Both the position numbers and the translations under genes were made by a program. DNA of 64,000 nt from Leucocoprinus leucothites (Eukaryota; Basidiomycota; Agaricomycetes; Agaricales; Agaricaceae), in assembly GCA_013368445.1 (NCBI GenBank), contig JAACJO010000004.1, forward strand, positions 124,001 through 188,000, written 5' to 3'. The notes under the pieces were generated by a model. The model worked only from the letters and a program-made list of their open reading frames with translations. It did no database searches and was not told the DNA's origin. Shown piece by piece: positions 9,923-21,900 of the stretch. Numbering within the stretch: position 1 is the first letter of the stretch; every line of letters starts with the position of its first letter.

Positions 9923-12900
9923 TCATCTCCCACCCACGCCATTCCCCAACCTTGCACCAACACCCACACCACCAAACCTCGCAATCACACCCGGTCGCTT
10001 CCCGAGCGCTCTCAACAGCACAACGCAAATCCCAATCCCGAACAACACAGCATACGTGGACAAGTTCAACCCAAGCTTCGCAATTCTGCGAATCAGTGAC
10101 ACGCGACTTTGAGTTTTGGTATTGGCCGAACCCGAAGTAGACGTTGAGGATGACGATGACGGCCGGGAAGAGGGAGAAGAGGGAGAAGAGGGAGCTCCGA
10201 ACCAAGCACCAAGGCCTAACATTCCCGGAACACGAGAAGCGCTCAACACACGTCGCGTCATCGACCAGACGTTCGCCCTCTCCCTCTCCTCCTTTGCTTT
10301 CTGCATGATCTCCGCCTTCCGCTCACTATCCGCAATCCACCGCTCGACACTTTCCAACCTCCCTTTCACCTCTTCCACCATCTTCCTCGTCTCAACAACA
10401 TTCTTCTCCAGCTCCATCTCCTTCCTCTCTATTTCGTCCAGTGTCCCTTTCGCATCCGAGTCGCCACTCAGGGATGTCCTAGACTTGGGCTTTAACTTCG
10501 CTTTACTCTGCTGTTGCGAGGGAGGCGGTGAGGTTTGCTTCGGTCGGGGACCATGCGGAGCAGGTGCCGCCATGATCACAGCAGGAGGTCGAGGTGCAGC
10601 AGAAGAGGTAGGAGAGAATATATCCTCAACGCTCTTGCTCAATGAACTCTGGCCGTCACCACCATCGACGTGTTTGATCGTGTCTACATTGACCATCTCC
10701 CAAGCATCAGCACCACTCAGCGGCATCCTCTTCTTCTGCGCTCTCCCCAGCACACCGCTGCCCAAACCTGGACCAGGTCTGGGGGCATCAGCTTTGGCCA
10801 GCAAAGCCTCAATACTCTCTTCCACCTCCTCGGTATCCCCTCCGCTTGTGTTGCCAATGTCGACTTTAGATAGTCTAGAGGAAGACTTCCTCTCGACCAC
10901 CGTAATAACTGCGCTCTTTGGTTCGCGCAGGCTCCCACTTCGTGAATGTGCGACACTTCCTCCACTTCCGGTACTCCCTGCACTCGACTCCTTCACATGC
11001 CCACCACTTGCCTCGGGCGTATGAGGATTAATAGGCACAGGGATAGGTAAAGCAGGGACTTCTTTCTCCAATAACGCCTCAATACCGACATCTTCTTCAC
11101 CTTCAAGCTCTTTCACACCACCATCTTCGACGGTATGAAGGGTAGTTGCATTGAGCTCGGAATCATCAGATGGGACGACGATGTGACGATGGCTTTCTCC
11201 CCATGCTTCGACGCCTGATAAGCGGTGTGAATGGGTACGTGATGATAATGAAATGACGCGTGTTCGAGGGTGATGTTGCTGTGGGCCGCTAACACTGGGC
11301 ATATTAATGGAAGGTTTCGTGTCGTTGCCATCATTGGCGGTAGCCTCAAGGCTAGTGACACCGTTACTCTTATTCTCCTCCACCGCCGCCTCACCACCAG
11401 CTTCATCCCCATCCATAACACTCGACGACTTCAACCTCAAACTCCCATTCCCATCACCAGCCAGATTCATACTCGTAACCCTCGACCTCGGTCGACTCGG
11501 GCTACCAGGCGTCGAGGGATTCTGTCCCTTATCCCTTGAACGTTTCGAAATAGACGCAACACGTGAATGCGGCCTCGAAGTCGATACCACACGAGACCTC
11601 GGTCTCGGCTCCAACAGTTCTTCTAGCTTCTCCTCCAATATTTTCGTAGGCGAATCGCTGCGTCCTCCGTGACGCGGCTGAGGTGCTAGAATTTGTATCG
11701 GCTGAGAACCTTGAGCAGGGTGTAAATGGTGATGACCTTGAGACTCAGGGAAACTATAGGTGGGCTGCGAAGCGTTGAAGTGCTGTAGAGGTACAGGATG
11801 CTGTTGATGGAGTTGATGTGGTGGTAGATGTTGGATGTCAAAGATGGGCGCCTGCGCCGCCGTGGGTGGTGGACTATGATGACTAGACTCCGGAACATGC
11901 TGGACTTGCACGTGGGGAACCATAATAGGGAGTCCATTAGCAGACTCCCCTGAGCCATGAGGCATGAATTGCGAAAATGAAAGCGATGGCGGTACCCCGC
12001 TTTCTCCGCTCTGCATCTGCAGACCATCGCCCATGCCCATGATTACGCTTCCATCATCGCCCGTATAGCCTTGCGGACCCGAAGCGGATGCGAGTGGTTG
12101 ATAATATTGACCCTGGTGTGGAGGCAACGGCAGTGGCCGAACGCCCTCAGCTAAGGCGTTAACATATAGAGCGTCAAAAGACTGCGCTTGGCCTGGAGCT
12201 GGTGTGAAGGGGATGAGTGGAGGAGTTTGCGTCTGGTTCGCGAACCCGATATGATCATCAGGTGATGGTGACGATAGAATGCTCGTCCCAGTCGACTGAG
12301 GCGAGAAGGGTAGGATACCAGATGGGAAGGGTGCCGGTGTGAATGATATGTCCATTTCTCGAGTAGACGGTAGTTGAGGTGAACCGTAGGGTCCGAACTC
12401 GGGCACACCGCCCTGCATATGTTGAACTGGTTGAGTGAATTCAGGAGGTAGAACTTGCGCTCCTGATAGCTGAGGCGGTAATGGTAACAGCCTCGGCTCT
12501 CGCTTCTGCTCAGGATCGCCACCGCTTGGATTTGTGGTTGTATTGCTGCTATTGTTGACGGTTGGGAGCCCTTCAATTGACGTCGGGTTCATGGCATATG
12601 AAGAGCGAGAAGGGAAAATATCGCTCTGAGGCCGAGGACGGGACCGGTTAGAGTGATCAAGAGCGGATGTATTTGTGCCCGAGTCGGGAGAACGGTGTTC
12701 ATCGTCTAATCTCTTGACAGGCGATAGGCTATTACGTCCTGAGCCTTTGAGGGGTGAAACGGACCGCGACGGGCCGCTACGCTCAAACGACGCAACCATA
12801 CCCTTGACGCGCCCAGAGCCACTCTCAGGTCGTCCGCGGTGTAAGCCTGCGAGAAGAGGTTAAGGCAGTGTGTAGGAGGAGAGACGTCAAAGCGTACCTT

Positions 12901-13777
12901 TCGTTGAATCCATGGAAGATCGAGAAGAACTTGATGAAAAACTGTTATAGTTGTCATCTTCCTGTTCGCCGTCTTCAAGATCAGGAGAGAATCCAGAGTT
13001 CCAAATTCGTCCGCGGAGAGAGTTCTGTCGTAGGCTACGAGATGCTCCTAGCAGTGCAGTCTGCCATCGTTGATTCAATCCGAACCTGATCGTCCAGTCA
13101 GAAATCAATAAATCATGTCGTTGGTATCAAAGCGCTTACTTGTCAAGATCACCCTCCGTCAAGCGCAAAAATTTCCGGCCATTTATCTTCTCTGTTCGTA
13201 CAAACGTCGCCATGTCCTGCGCGACAAGTGGCGGTATATCACCAGAAGTAACGCGTAATGATGACGTTAAATGAGTTGACAACTGCGAAGGCGTCCAGAC
13301 CCGTGGATCTTCAGGCAGCTCGTCCGCAACCGTGGAACTCTCTAGGAGATTGGGCTGCGACAAACTAGGCAACGTATCCGATCTCCGCTCTCTACGTCCA
13401 AGAATTGGAACATCTTGGGGTTCAAATTCTGTTTTGGTTGGAGACGCAGATGATGGAAAATTCGGTGGAACAGGAAGTGGCCGCGGAAGTTCTTGGTTAA
13501 GGCTGCGGCTGTATTTGTGTCCCCCGCTGTGACGTGGGTGACTGGCCTTGGGTTTACTGGGAGATGAAGGTACGAAACGGTGCGATGAGGTGGTTGAATG
13601 TGTCGAGTTTGAACGCGTGAGAATGCCAGTAGACGTGGTTTTAATTGCGTATGGATGAGGGTTCGATCGTGAATCACCCTTTGTCGGAGAAGAGGTTTTG
13701 GGAAACACAAGAGAGGTAGAAGAGGAAGCTGGAGAGGGATAGGGCGACGCTGAGGTCGCCATTGCGGAAGAGTTCAA
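9923..13777 (-). CDS. SAM-domain protein with C-terminal membrane anchor
   Basis: Exons 13777..13140, 13085..12898 and 12846..9923 give 1249 residues. Residues about 159-228 form a SAM domain: DPRVWTPSQLSTHL, DMATFVRTEKINGRKFLRLT and, across the first intron, GLNQRWQTALLGASRSLR. The long middle is disordered, rich in Ser/Pro/His/Gln. Near the C-terminus a coiled coil (LDEIERKEMELEKNV... through about 60 residues) precedes a hydrophobic helix (YAVLFGIGICVVLL) and a Gly-rich tail, so it is probably tail-anchored with the bulk in the cytosol. SAM domains mediate protein-protein oligomerisation; this architecture suggests a membrane-tethered scaffold. No specific function is recognised. A second in-frame ATG (MATSASPY) five codons in could be the real start. 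Confidence 0.85.
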
Positions 13778-13993
13778 CTCCTCAGTACCAGTACATCACC
13801 CCCTATGCACCCTTATGGAAATCCAACAACCATCACGTTTACCGGACCGGATCAATATCAACCATCTAAGGCAGGTACATCCGGTGCCTGCCATTCGACC
13901 ACAAACTCAACATGTTCAGAAATCGTTATGTACATAGAGAGAGAGATTATCCACGAGAATAACGATAATATACGGTATTTGGCAGCTTCTAGC

Positions 13994-14638
13994 TCAATAC
14001 ACCCTCCTCATTTCAAACTCCTGAGCTGAGGTATCCTCCTCATTCAAAGGCCTTAGATAAATCTTAACATATTCATACATCAGTACCCACACCAGCCCGG
14101 ATAAATTTCCCCTAACAACTCACCGAAATCACACCATGTCTATCTCCAATCAAAGTCCAATAAGAGTTTTGAGCTGGCACATTGACTCTCGTCTTTGACC
14201 CATTGAAATTGACGAGCCATGTACCGGTGAGGATATCGAAGTCAGGACAAGCAATCTGAGATTGAGAAATCAAGGATTAGTTCCTTGAATACGAAAACCT
14301 TCCAGGAATTAAATGCGCTTACCACTTGTCCATCTTCGGTAGCAGTGGCCCAATAGCCAGTCTCAACGTTCCGAATCCTGTACAAAATGCCTTCAGTGTT
14401 CTCGAACACCCACTTCAAATATCCATAGTAACATGTTCACACAAGGAATATAAAAAAGCATAAAGGTACTTAGTTCACAATCTCTAAGGCCTCGAACCAG
14501 AACCTAACGTACTCTCTGAGCATTCGTCGCTGGGCTACCATCAACATCGTCGAAAATAATCTTGGTGCACTCAGTGCCTGGGGAATTACTCCCCAATTGA
14601 TTAGAGGTAACGTTGATGATTTCGTACGTGCCCGACAT
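13994..14638 (-). CDS. Beta-trefoil-like (ricin-B-like) protein 4
   Basis: Exons 14638..14513, 14412..14323, 14255..14124 and 14062..13994 give 138 residues. The start MSGTYEIINV is a classic ricin-B-type first strand; TECTKIIFDD corresponds to the CTPI.F motif of the tandem trio; exon 2 begins at a Trp (WVFENTEG) exactly as in those genes; then YRIRNVETGYWATA and a final exon IYLRPLN...EFEMRRVY typical of the closing trefoil strand. All introns are phase 0. It lies on the opposite strand, separated from the trio by the SAM-domain gene, and shares its intergenic region of 216 bases with that gene's start. No signal peptide. Sugar binding is plausible but the QxW motif is not clearly present. 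Confidence 0.72.
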
Positions 14639-16243
14639 GAGTACTAGGATCGTCTACGAATGAGAATTGATAGATTTTCTTTAGGTGAGAGGTGATTTGT
14701 CTTCTTAAATACTTACAGAATGCCAAGCGAGTGATTAAAATCAGCACTTAAAATTCGCCGTCTTTCTAACGTAAAAGAAGGAAGACAGCGATCTGGGTAT
14801 TCATAAATCACGACTTTATTCGATTGCTATCACTACTCACCAACGAAACCAGATATAACAGCACTCCGTAGGTAACGTCGACCGAGGGAAATGTAGGCTC
14901 TTTGCTCATAGGAGATGATTTTAGGTAAACTGACAATTCTCTACACAACTTCTACATAGAGCCACAAACATCCGACGACTTACGGGAAATTTCTTAGTTA
15001 ACGACGGTTCGAGTCGTGTCATAAGCTGGGAAAAAAACCTATTGTTTGCCCTTCAACGAGACAATTGAGTCGCCTTGGAAATGGAGATACCGGAAGTGTT
15101 CTTTGCAACCAGTCTGCAGAGCGACCTTCCAAAACAACTAGGAACGCAAATATCACCGACACCGGAGGCCAGCCTGCAGTCCTCCTTTGGTGTCCGAGCA
15201 CCGATAGTGATTTTTCCCCTGTGTTCCCCGAATTTGAGGATGCTAGCATCGCGCCCATTGTTGGGACGTCAAACACTAGTCAGCTGTCGCTTGACGAGAT
15301 TCTACCGAGGTTTTCATCCCAAATGACACCGACAAAAAAACCTCGACCAGAAATTGAAAGGTCTATCTCCAGGCCAGCCATAAAACCGCAACGAGGTTGT
15401 TCTGACCACTTGTCAGAGTTATAGAAACACAGTACTCAATTCGGAATGGTCGATCGCGAGTCTAGTCAGGTCTTCACAATGGAGTTAGAATTACCTAAAG
15501 TTCAGTATTCTTGCCCTTGTCATGTCTTTGAAATGTTCTCGAGGTAGACCAGCCATGAACATCATCCAAATACAGCGGTTAGCGAGCTAAATCAGCAATG
15601 GCGACCGAACTAATTCGGTTCAACGGGGTAAGCCTGTGAGCGAGCCAGCGGGCTAATAGCTTTCAAACTCACTTCCAGTCTATAGTATAACCGCATTATA
15701 TGATATGAACCAGTCGAACGTTGACCCCCGAGTACGCCAGGGCTACGGGTATGAAGGTGGTTTTATGACGAGATAGTACGGGTATAGTAAGCCGCTTATT
15801 TGAGCATTATATCTATAGGCACTTCAGTGACACGATGGGGTTGCGTGGGCGTGGTGCTCGAGGATATGCCCCAAACTGGCTTGATCAATGAATCAATATT
15901 CAGGGACGATGTACTATATCAGTAGATCATCGATCCTTGATTGAATCAATGACATCACCGTGACTATCACCCGTGGCCTAGATTTTTGTGCAACCTCCAC
16001 ATGAGTCTCTAGGCTCATCCATGTGTACTCACTTGTCCACAGTTGTCAGTACCTCCTCCACTCAAATACACTCTTCAAAAAATACTCAGAACGGAGCAAA
16101 TTCCAGAAAGATACTACACTATCGGCTCTTACGGACCATCGAGTGATCTCGGCCTCAACGTTCAACTCTCAGCGGGGAAATGTTCCAAGGCCATACTGAT
16201 GGGGCATCTTCATGAGTCACGAAGCCCCTGGGCTAATATGAAC

Positions 16244-16252
16244 TATAAAAGG
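16244..16252 (+). promoter_or_regulatory. TATA box before a possible disrupted gene
   Basis: TATAAAAGG, 83 bases upstream of an ATG at 16327; spacing resembles that of the trefoil-like gene 1 promoter. Confidence 0.4.
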
Positions 16253-16326
16253 AGTCTTATGACTGACTCATTTCGTTCATCCTTGTCAAGATTTCAGCAA
16301 GTGTACGGGATACGTTGGACACTAAC

Positions 16327-16607
16327 ATGCACGGCAATCATGGCCTCTTCAAGTCCACCCATTTTTCTATCCCTGCAAAAGGAAAAGCACACAATCTATT
16401 CTTCCCATTGGGTGGTGCGCAGCATGGATTCAGCTGGCCGGTCCGATTTTACGTCATTAACTCATATAGCATACCGTTCGACACGGAATGTCAAGAATTT
16501 ATTCACGGGTAACAGATTTCATACCTGTCAATGGCTATAAAATCACGCTCAGCTTTAACAGTAACGCTTTCGGCAGCTACCTGATTCGCCTATTTTTTTT
16601 GGCATAA
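16327..16607 (+). pseudogene. Possible frame-disrupted small gene
   Basis: After the TATA box, one frame from 16327 reads MHGNHGLFKSTHFSIPAKGK onward through FFPLGGAQHGFSWPVRFYVI and stops at 16510-16512. A second frame picks up at about 16518 with FIPVNGYKITLSFNSNAF and runs to a stop at 16605-16607. The protein-like composition of both pieces suggests one strand-rich protein of about 90 residues broken by a small indel. No family is recognised, and no intron with reasonable borders joins the frames. It may equally be chance. Confidence 0.25.
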
Positions 16608-18380
16608 ACAAGCCATCAGCGCCAGGATGCAAAAATGCTCATAACCCCAACGACACTAGCCGAACATCCAGACGCCGTGTTTAGGATAATCAATCTTACC
16701 CATTGCCCACTGCCCACTCAATATCAGGCTCAGCGAGGGATTAGTATACTCCGAAACCCGGCACGCCACCGTGAAGTAGCCTGGCACGGTTGTTTCTCTT
16801 CACACGATAAACAGCTGCCGATCACAGGGTAGCCCTTCTTCTCAACGAGTTAGCTTTGTTCTCTGATTTTCCTCGGGCTCTACAGCCTTTTTTATGTGAC
16901 GCTTCGGCCAGCCACACAGAAAATTGAGTACCTGTGCTGAGGAATTCTTATTAGCTCCGTTATCGGATTTTAGTACTCATTCGGATTGATATTCCATACT
17001 CACCAATGCTACGAGGCGAATTTTTGACATCGTTTGGTGGTTCCAGAAGAATGACAAAGGATGACAAATGTATTCTAGCTCCCTCCAACCTGCCTCGTTT
17101 GCACTACGTCGTGCAGATCTCTATAGATGGATACTAGTAAGTGCACGCCTGAGCTTCCTCATCAGTCCAGTTTCGCGGGACCAAGCGAATGAGCCTGGAT
17201 ACTCCACTCCACGCGGTCAAGAACCTTATGACACCGATCGTTGAACAGGAGCACAAGTGGATATGGTAAAACACAAGGCGCCGCAGCACTCGGGATCGCC
17301 TCTCGTTGTATAGTGCCAAAACGGCCGAGTAGCTTTTATCATATGTATTTATGCCCGCATAAGGCTGGAAAATCTAGTCACCTGGCCTTATTTGTCTCCC
17401 TCGAACACTACTCAAAATCAATAGTTGTCAGTTAGTACCACCGGGGAATGACGTTGATTCTCTCGCATAGAAGCTTTAATAGCCTCCAATGCTGATGTAG
17501 TTTCAAGGGCCAGTATCCCGGAATTCGGCTTGATGTCTGCTTCCACGACTCAGAATTCCAAATTTGGGAAAGGTAAGTGAAAACCATGTAGCACGTTTTT
17601 TCCCTATGGGTAACATGATTTCATAGTAGTACAAACACAGCTTGTAAATTGATCAGCTCAAAAAGATAAGCAGGCTCCAGCCTTCTTTAACCCCGGTTCC
17701 GGGTTACTTGGTCATTGGCTTTCTCATGCGTTTTGTTCGCATTGCATGCGATTTTCTTTCGGATTCCGAACGCTCCGCGCTCAAGAAGCGTACTACCACC
17801 GGTTCGGGTACAACATTCCTAATTGACATGGTCATGTGGCTCCTTAATCACTAATTGCATCAACCCCTGATGCCTTCTATAAGCGCGTGTCCCAATAGTA
17901 CGTTGTCTCTTACGTGATGACCAAACAGCATTGCGGGGAACGATATCATGAGAGTACTAGTTTGGCAAATGAGTGATGTGAATACAATACAACCTGGGAT
18001 GCACCGAATGTCAGACGTGAAGCGAGATGAGATGTGTATGTACAACTACAATGACCGGGCGCGAAAGATGCAGGAAACGAGATACGGGGATGAAAAAAAA
18101 AAAACTCTACAGAGCCCAACAGTGCTAAAAGAAAGAAATTACCGCGACGTGGCCAGCGATAAGCCTGATCACGGATGTACCATAAGGTACACCATAGGTA
18201 ACAGTCGCGGGGTTGGAATTTAGGGCCCTCTCTACATAATCGCACGAGACGTACCACGGAACGTAGCCTGCCACCCCTTCCCTACAGCTAGTCCGCTGAA
18301 CCGAAGGACGGGGCGTATCTATGCCCTATCAGCGGGGTTTTTTCAGATCACCGAAAGCTGTTAAGCCACGAGCGGATCGT

Positions 18381-18995
18381 CTATTCACGACTGTCGAATA
18401 TGTGCTCCACGTCCTCCATATCCAATAAATGGACCCCAGCTTCCGTTAACTCTGCCTCGATCTCCGCCTCGACCTGCTCCGCTGTCGTAACTCCTCCACC
18501 ATGAAGTACTTCTATCCTCGGATACGTCTTGTGTGCACCATGTACCAGTAGCACCTCGTTACCTCGTCCCAGTGCTGCACTGCACGTCGCTCGGATGGAA
18601 AAATCTGTCTGAAATCCCACCACAATGATTTCGGCATGTGTTGGGACAATCTCCCCGAGATTTGTCCCCGCGAAAGCGTTGTTCTTCCGCTTGTCGATGA
18701 TAATTTCGTTGGATAATGGGGTATAAATGAGCTGCCATCCGGCGGTAGTTGGTTCATCCATGTCGCCAGGATCACCAGTATTGCGCACATGGACGATGAG
18801 TGGAGGGTTCTGGGCCTCCCGAGCAGTGGCGAGGATCTTTTCGATGTTGTTGTGCGTAGACTGGACGTCTGGGACGCCGCCCCGGTGTGCGGGTTCAAGG
18901 ACACATTGTTGGGTATCGAGGAGGAGGAGAACTCGACCAGACGCCTCTATAATTTTGCTTGCAGATTGGGCTGGACCGAGGATGGGGGCGGGCAT
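18381..18995 (-). CDS. Isochorismatase-like hydrolase lacking the catalytic cysteine
   Basis: Intronless, 204 residues, full family length. The Rossmann-like core is visible: RVLLLLDTQQ (Asp27), LIVHVRNTGD, DKRKNNAFAGT (Lys102) and the strand-loop EIIVVGFQTDFSIRATCSAA. In active cysteine hydrolases of this superfamily the loop reads GxxTxxCV..TA; here the Cys position is Ser133 (TDFSIRAT), while Cys138 sits where Ala is usual. Members hydrolyse amide or ether bonds of small metabolites (isochorismate, nicotinamide, ureidoacrylate). With Asp and Lys kept but Cys replaced, either a non-covalent PhzD-like mechanism or loss of activity is possible. It stands alone in a gene-poor region. Confidence 0.88.
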   Translation of the reverse strand: MPAPILGPAQSASKIIEASGRVLLLLDTQQCVLEPAHRGGVPDVQSTHNNIEKILATAREAQNPPLIVHVRNTGDPGDMDEPTTAGWQLIYTPLSNEIIIDKRKNNAFAGTNLGEIVPTHAEIIVVGFQTDFSIRATCSAALGRGNEVLLVHGAHKTYPRIEVLHGGGVTTAEQVEAEIEAELTEAGVHLLDMEDVEHIFDSRE

Positions 18996-21900
18996 GGCGT
19001 GATCGGTGATGGGAATGTGTTATGTGGGGGTCTCCGCTTTATATACCCAGCTTTTTCTGACGTCACGAGGTCTTCGCGTGTTATTCGCTCATCTAACTTA
19101 CTTCTTGTACCAGGAAAAACCCTCCAGGTGTTCCTCAAGGAACTAATGTCACTCATATGAATCGAATTTCAATTTATCACAACTCACACAGGGTTTTCGA
19201 AATATCGTTGATTCATTTTGATTTTCCGCCATTTAGCTTTACCACTATTTCAGCCTAGTCCGGTATCTCTCTCCCCTCAAAACCCTCCCTCGGTCTCAAC
19301 CCTTCCAATGCCGCTTACCCCGTCTTGACCTGACTAAAATGAAATCCGCGAGGATTATTCCCCAAATTCTGGCTCGATAGGCCTTCGCTGCATTGAAGAG
19401 ACACCTATAAGCTCTTGCAACTCAGTGCTCTCCATGAGGCGCTTACCCCTTCATCAATGCAAAGACTGAAACGCCATACTTGGTGGAATGATCCTAACTC
19501 GATAGCTTGTAAGCGGAAATCATGGGTTATCTGACACCTTTTTTCGTTCTCTTCATCGAAGTAAGGTCTCGTTAATAGCCAATGGAGCAAGGGTCTACGA
19601 AGCGAGCAAGTGCCATGGGCCACGTTCCAAGGTCCACTATTTTATCCGACTCCTCTGGAAGGGTTAAGTTGGCTCGATCGTCGGCGGCCGAAAGGACTCA
19701 GACGACTGCATCTGGCTATGAGCTTCAAAGCCCGTTTTTTGTGACTAAACTGAACACACCACAACAACACTATACCCTATTCGCCGCGGGAGCGCCAGAA
19801 CTACCAGGCCCGCGATTTTCGTAACACAAGAACTTGCTGTAGTATACGCAATCTTCTGAAGGGCATGTCTTCTAATACCATAAGAGATTATCCAAGTATT
19901 GATTCCACGACGTTGATGAAGGGGCTTCGAGGACGTCAGCGCAGTCAAGTGTACGTCGAACATACGTCAAATGCAACATGTCATTCTGTGACCTAATTTT
20001 CGGTACAGTGAGTGGAGTGTACACATGTTTGATCGGCGCAAAGGGACTCACCTCTACGTTCTGAAGACCTATAAACATTTGCAAGTGTAGACGAGAACAA
20101 CGGACATAAGCACTGGGACTATTTCAAGCTCAGCGGGCGCAACACGAGGCAGGAACGAAGAGGAACCCGAAATTCCGATCGTCTCCCATAAACGCCACAT
20201 AAAACCACCAAGCATTAGACTAACTGCCGTACCGGTCCTCCGAGAGTCCGAACGGCAAACAACGTGGCATTCACTGACTCGCCGGATCGGTCAATACCTT
20301 GAGCATCCCGCCGCTCGGGCTCCATCAAAGCCTCGAGGACCCACATGTGGGGCTAGACCGCCACTAGGCAGCACCACCTTGAAGCACCCCTACGCCAGGG
20401 ATAAAACATCAGAACACTGACTCAAAGACACATGTTGTTGTCGTCAAGATGATCCAATAAACGTGTTCCTACAACCGATGCGGTCATATTAATATGGACC
20501 ATACATTGCTCCAACACTAAACTAGTAATTCGCTCACCAACTTGGGGATCTTGTCCAATATGCGTCGAAGATGAAACTTGATCAAGTCCTTCGCGAGAGG
20601 AGATGGAGAGTTTGAGGAGTCGATGGAATAGAAGAGAAGCTCAAAGGACTTCTGGGCTGAAGTGGTGTGAGGCTCTTTATCGGCTATCCATTAGCCTCGT
20701 TGAAAGAGAAGAGGACCACGGAGAAGCACCACGAGGTTCGGCTGTGATCATACTTCAATTTATTGAAGTTCAAGTGACTGAACCCATGATCCATAAGGAG
20801 GAGTGGGCGTTGTGCAAAGGATTTCAACGTACCGAGTCTCAAGAACCGCTAGGAGGACGAATGTTCGCGGGACTCCAAGTCCAGTCGGAGATATCGCATC
20901 TCTCCAAGCCCAGACAAAGCCTCTCTTGATACCGGAAGTGCAGATCTGAAGTTGGGGATACTCCTGCTCTCAAGCGCGATCCATTAGGCACGCGGCCTCG
21001 TGTCGTGTAGGCTCAATCATTACGCGACTTAGGCGAAGTCGGATAAAACGAGTCCCGTCCCTTTCGGAGGCATTCAACACACATTAGTTCAGTGCTTGCC
21101 AAGCCATGATAACCCAAGTGCTTACCGCGTCAACCATCAGGATGAAATTGACTGCTTGCTACAATAATCTAGCCGTTTTCCCTGATCCACGTCCAAGTTG
21201 GACGTCGTGTGACCTAGGGCAACCCCGTGCAGGAGGGTGAAGGGCGAGGCATGCCAGGGGCAGAATTGTAGTTGTCATGGATCTCAAGCTTATTGGCGGT
21301 GTCCACCGTCAGGCATAAGTTTAAGCCAACGGACAGCCAGGAGAGGTGGTGAGGGCCGAGATGAAGGTGCCTGATCCATGCTGGGGCTTGGCTCGGACTG
21401 TCAAGTCGGTGTGTTTGTCGCGGACGAGCAAAGGGTCAATTCCCACTGAGAGACTGGACCTGAGGGAGACGATTCGGATGAGTTGGTCCTGAAGGAGATG
21501 AAAGAAATAAAATTGTACATACCTTCATTTGGACTCGCTAAAAGCTCGAAGAGTCCCTGAAGCAGGTAAACATATTCACAGTGCAGGTGTCAGCTGTAGA
21601 GAAGAGGTGCAACTGTAAGTGTGCTGCCTTAGGAACAAAACGAGGTATTGAGACCCAACTTAAAAAAAACTACAACTTCGTACCTGCACTCACCATTGTG
21701 CCACAACAGATTATATTCTTGTCGGGAAGCTCCCTTTCAACTAAGACGAGTCGGTGAGAATGACCGGCGGCTACTGGTCACAAAAATGTTCTGCCCAACC
21801 CAAAATGAGGTGTTGTATATCGCGGATGCAAGTGCTTGGCTCAGCACTGAGGAGATACACTATACCTGGTAGTTGGAGCACGGATAGACCTTTTCTCGCA

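Larger units (their letters stand above)
14639..18380. other. Gene-poor stretch
   Basis: Apart from the disrupted candidate near 16.3 kb nothing is recognised. An open frame at 15065-15424 (119 codons, plus) has no recognisable domain and no convincing splice continuation; it could be an orphan gene or chance. Sequence from 16.7 to 18.3 kb shows no gene, repeat or RNA signal. Confidence 0.35.

Noticed and set aside
10116..11024. 302-codon plus-strand open frame
   Set aside because: It is the antisense of the low-complexity Ser/Pro-rich exon of the SAM-domain gene; composition alone keeps it open.
15000..15025. tRNA-like GGTTCGAGTCGT next to an inverted match
   Set aside because: The stem pairs out of register with the T-loop, and no cloverleaf can be drawn.
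15065..15424. 119-codon plus-strand open frame
   Set aside because: No domain, no splice partners, and overlapping frames of similar length on both strands; kept only as a note.
20603..20929. 108-codon frame in the gene desert as a transposon remnant
   Set aside because: No reverse transcriptase, integrase or transposase motif and no terminal repeats could be seen.
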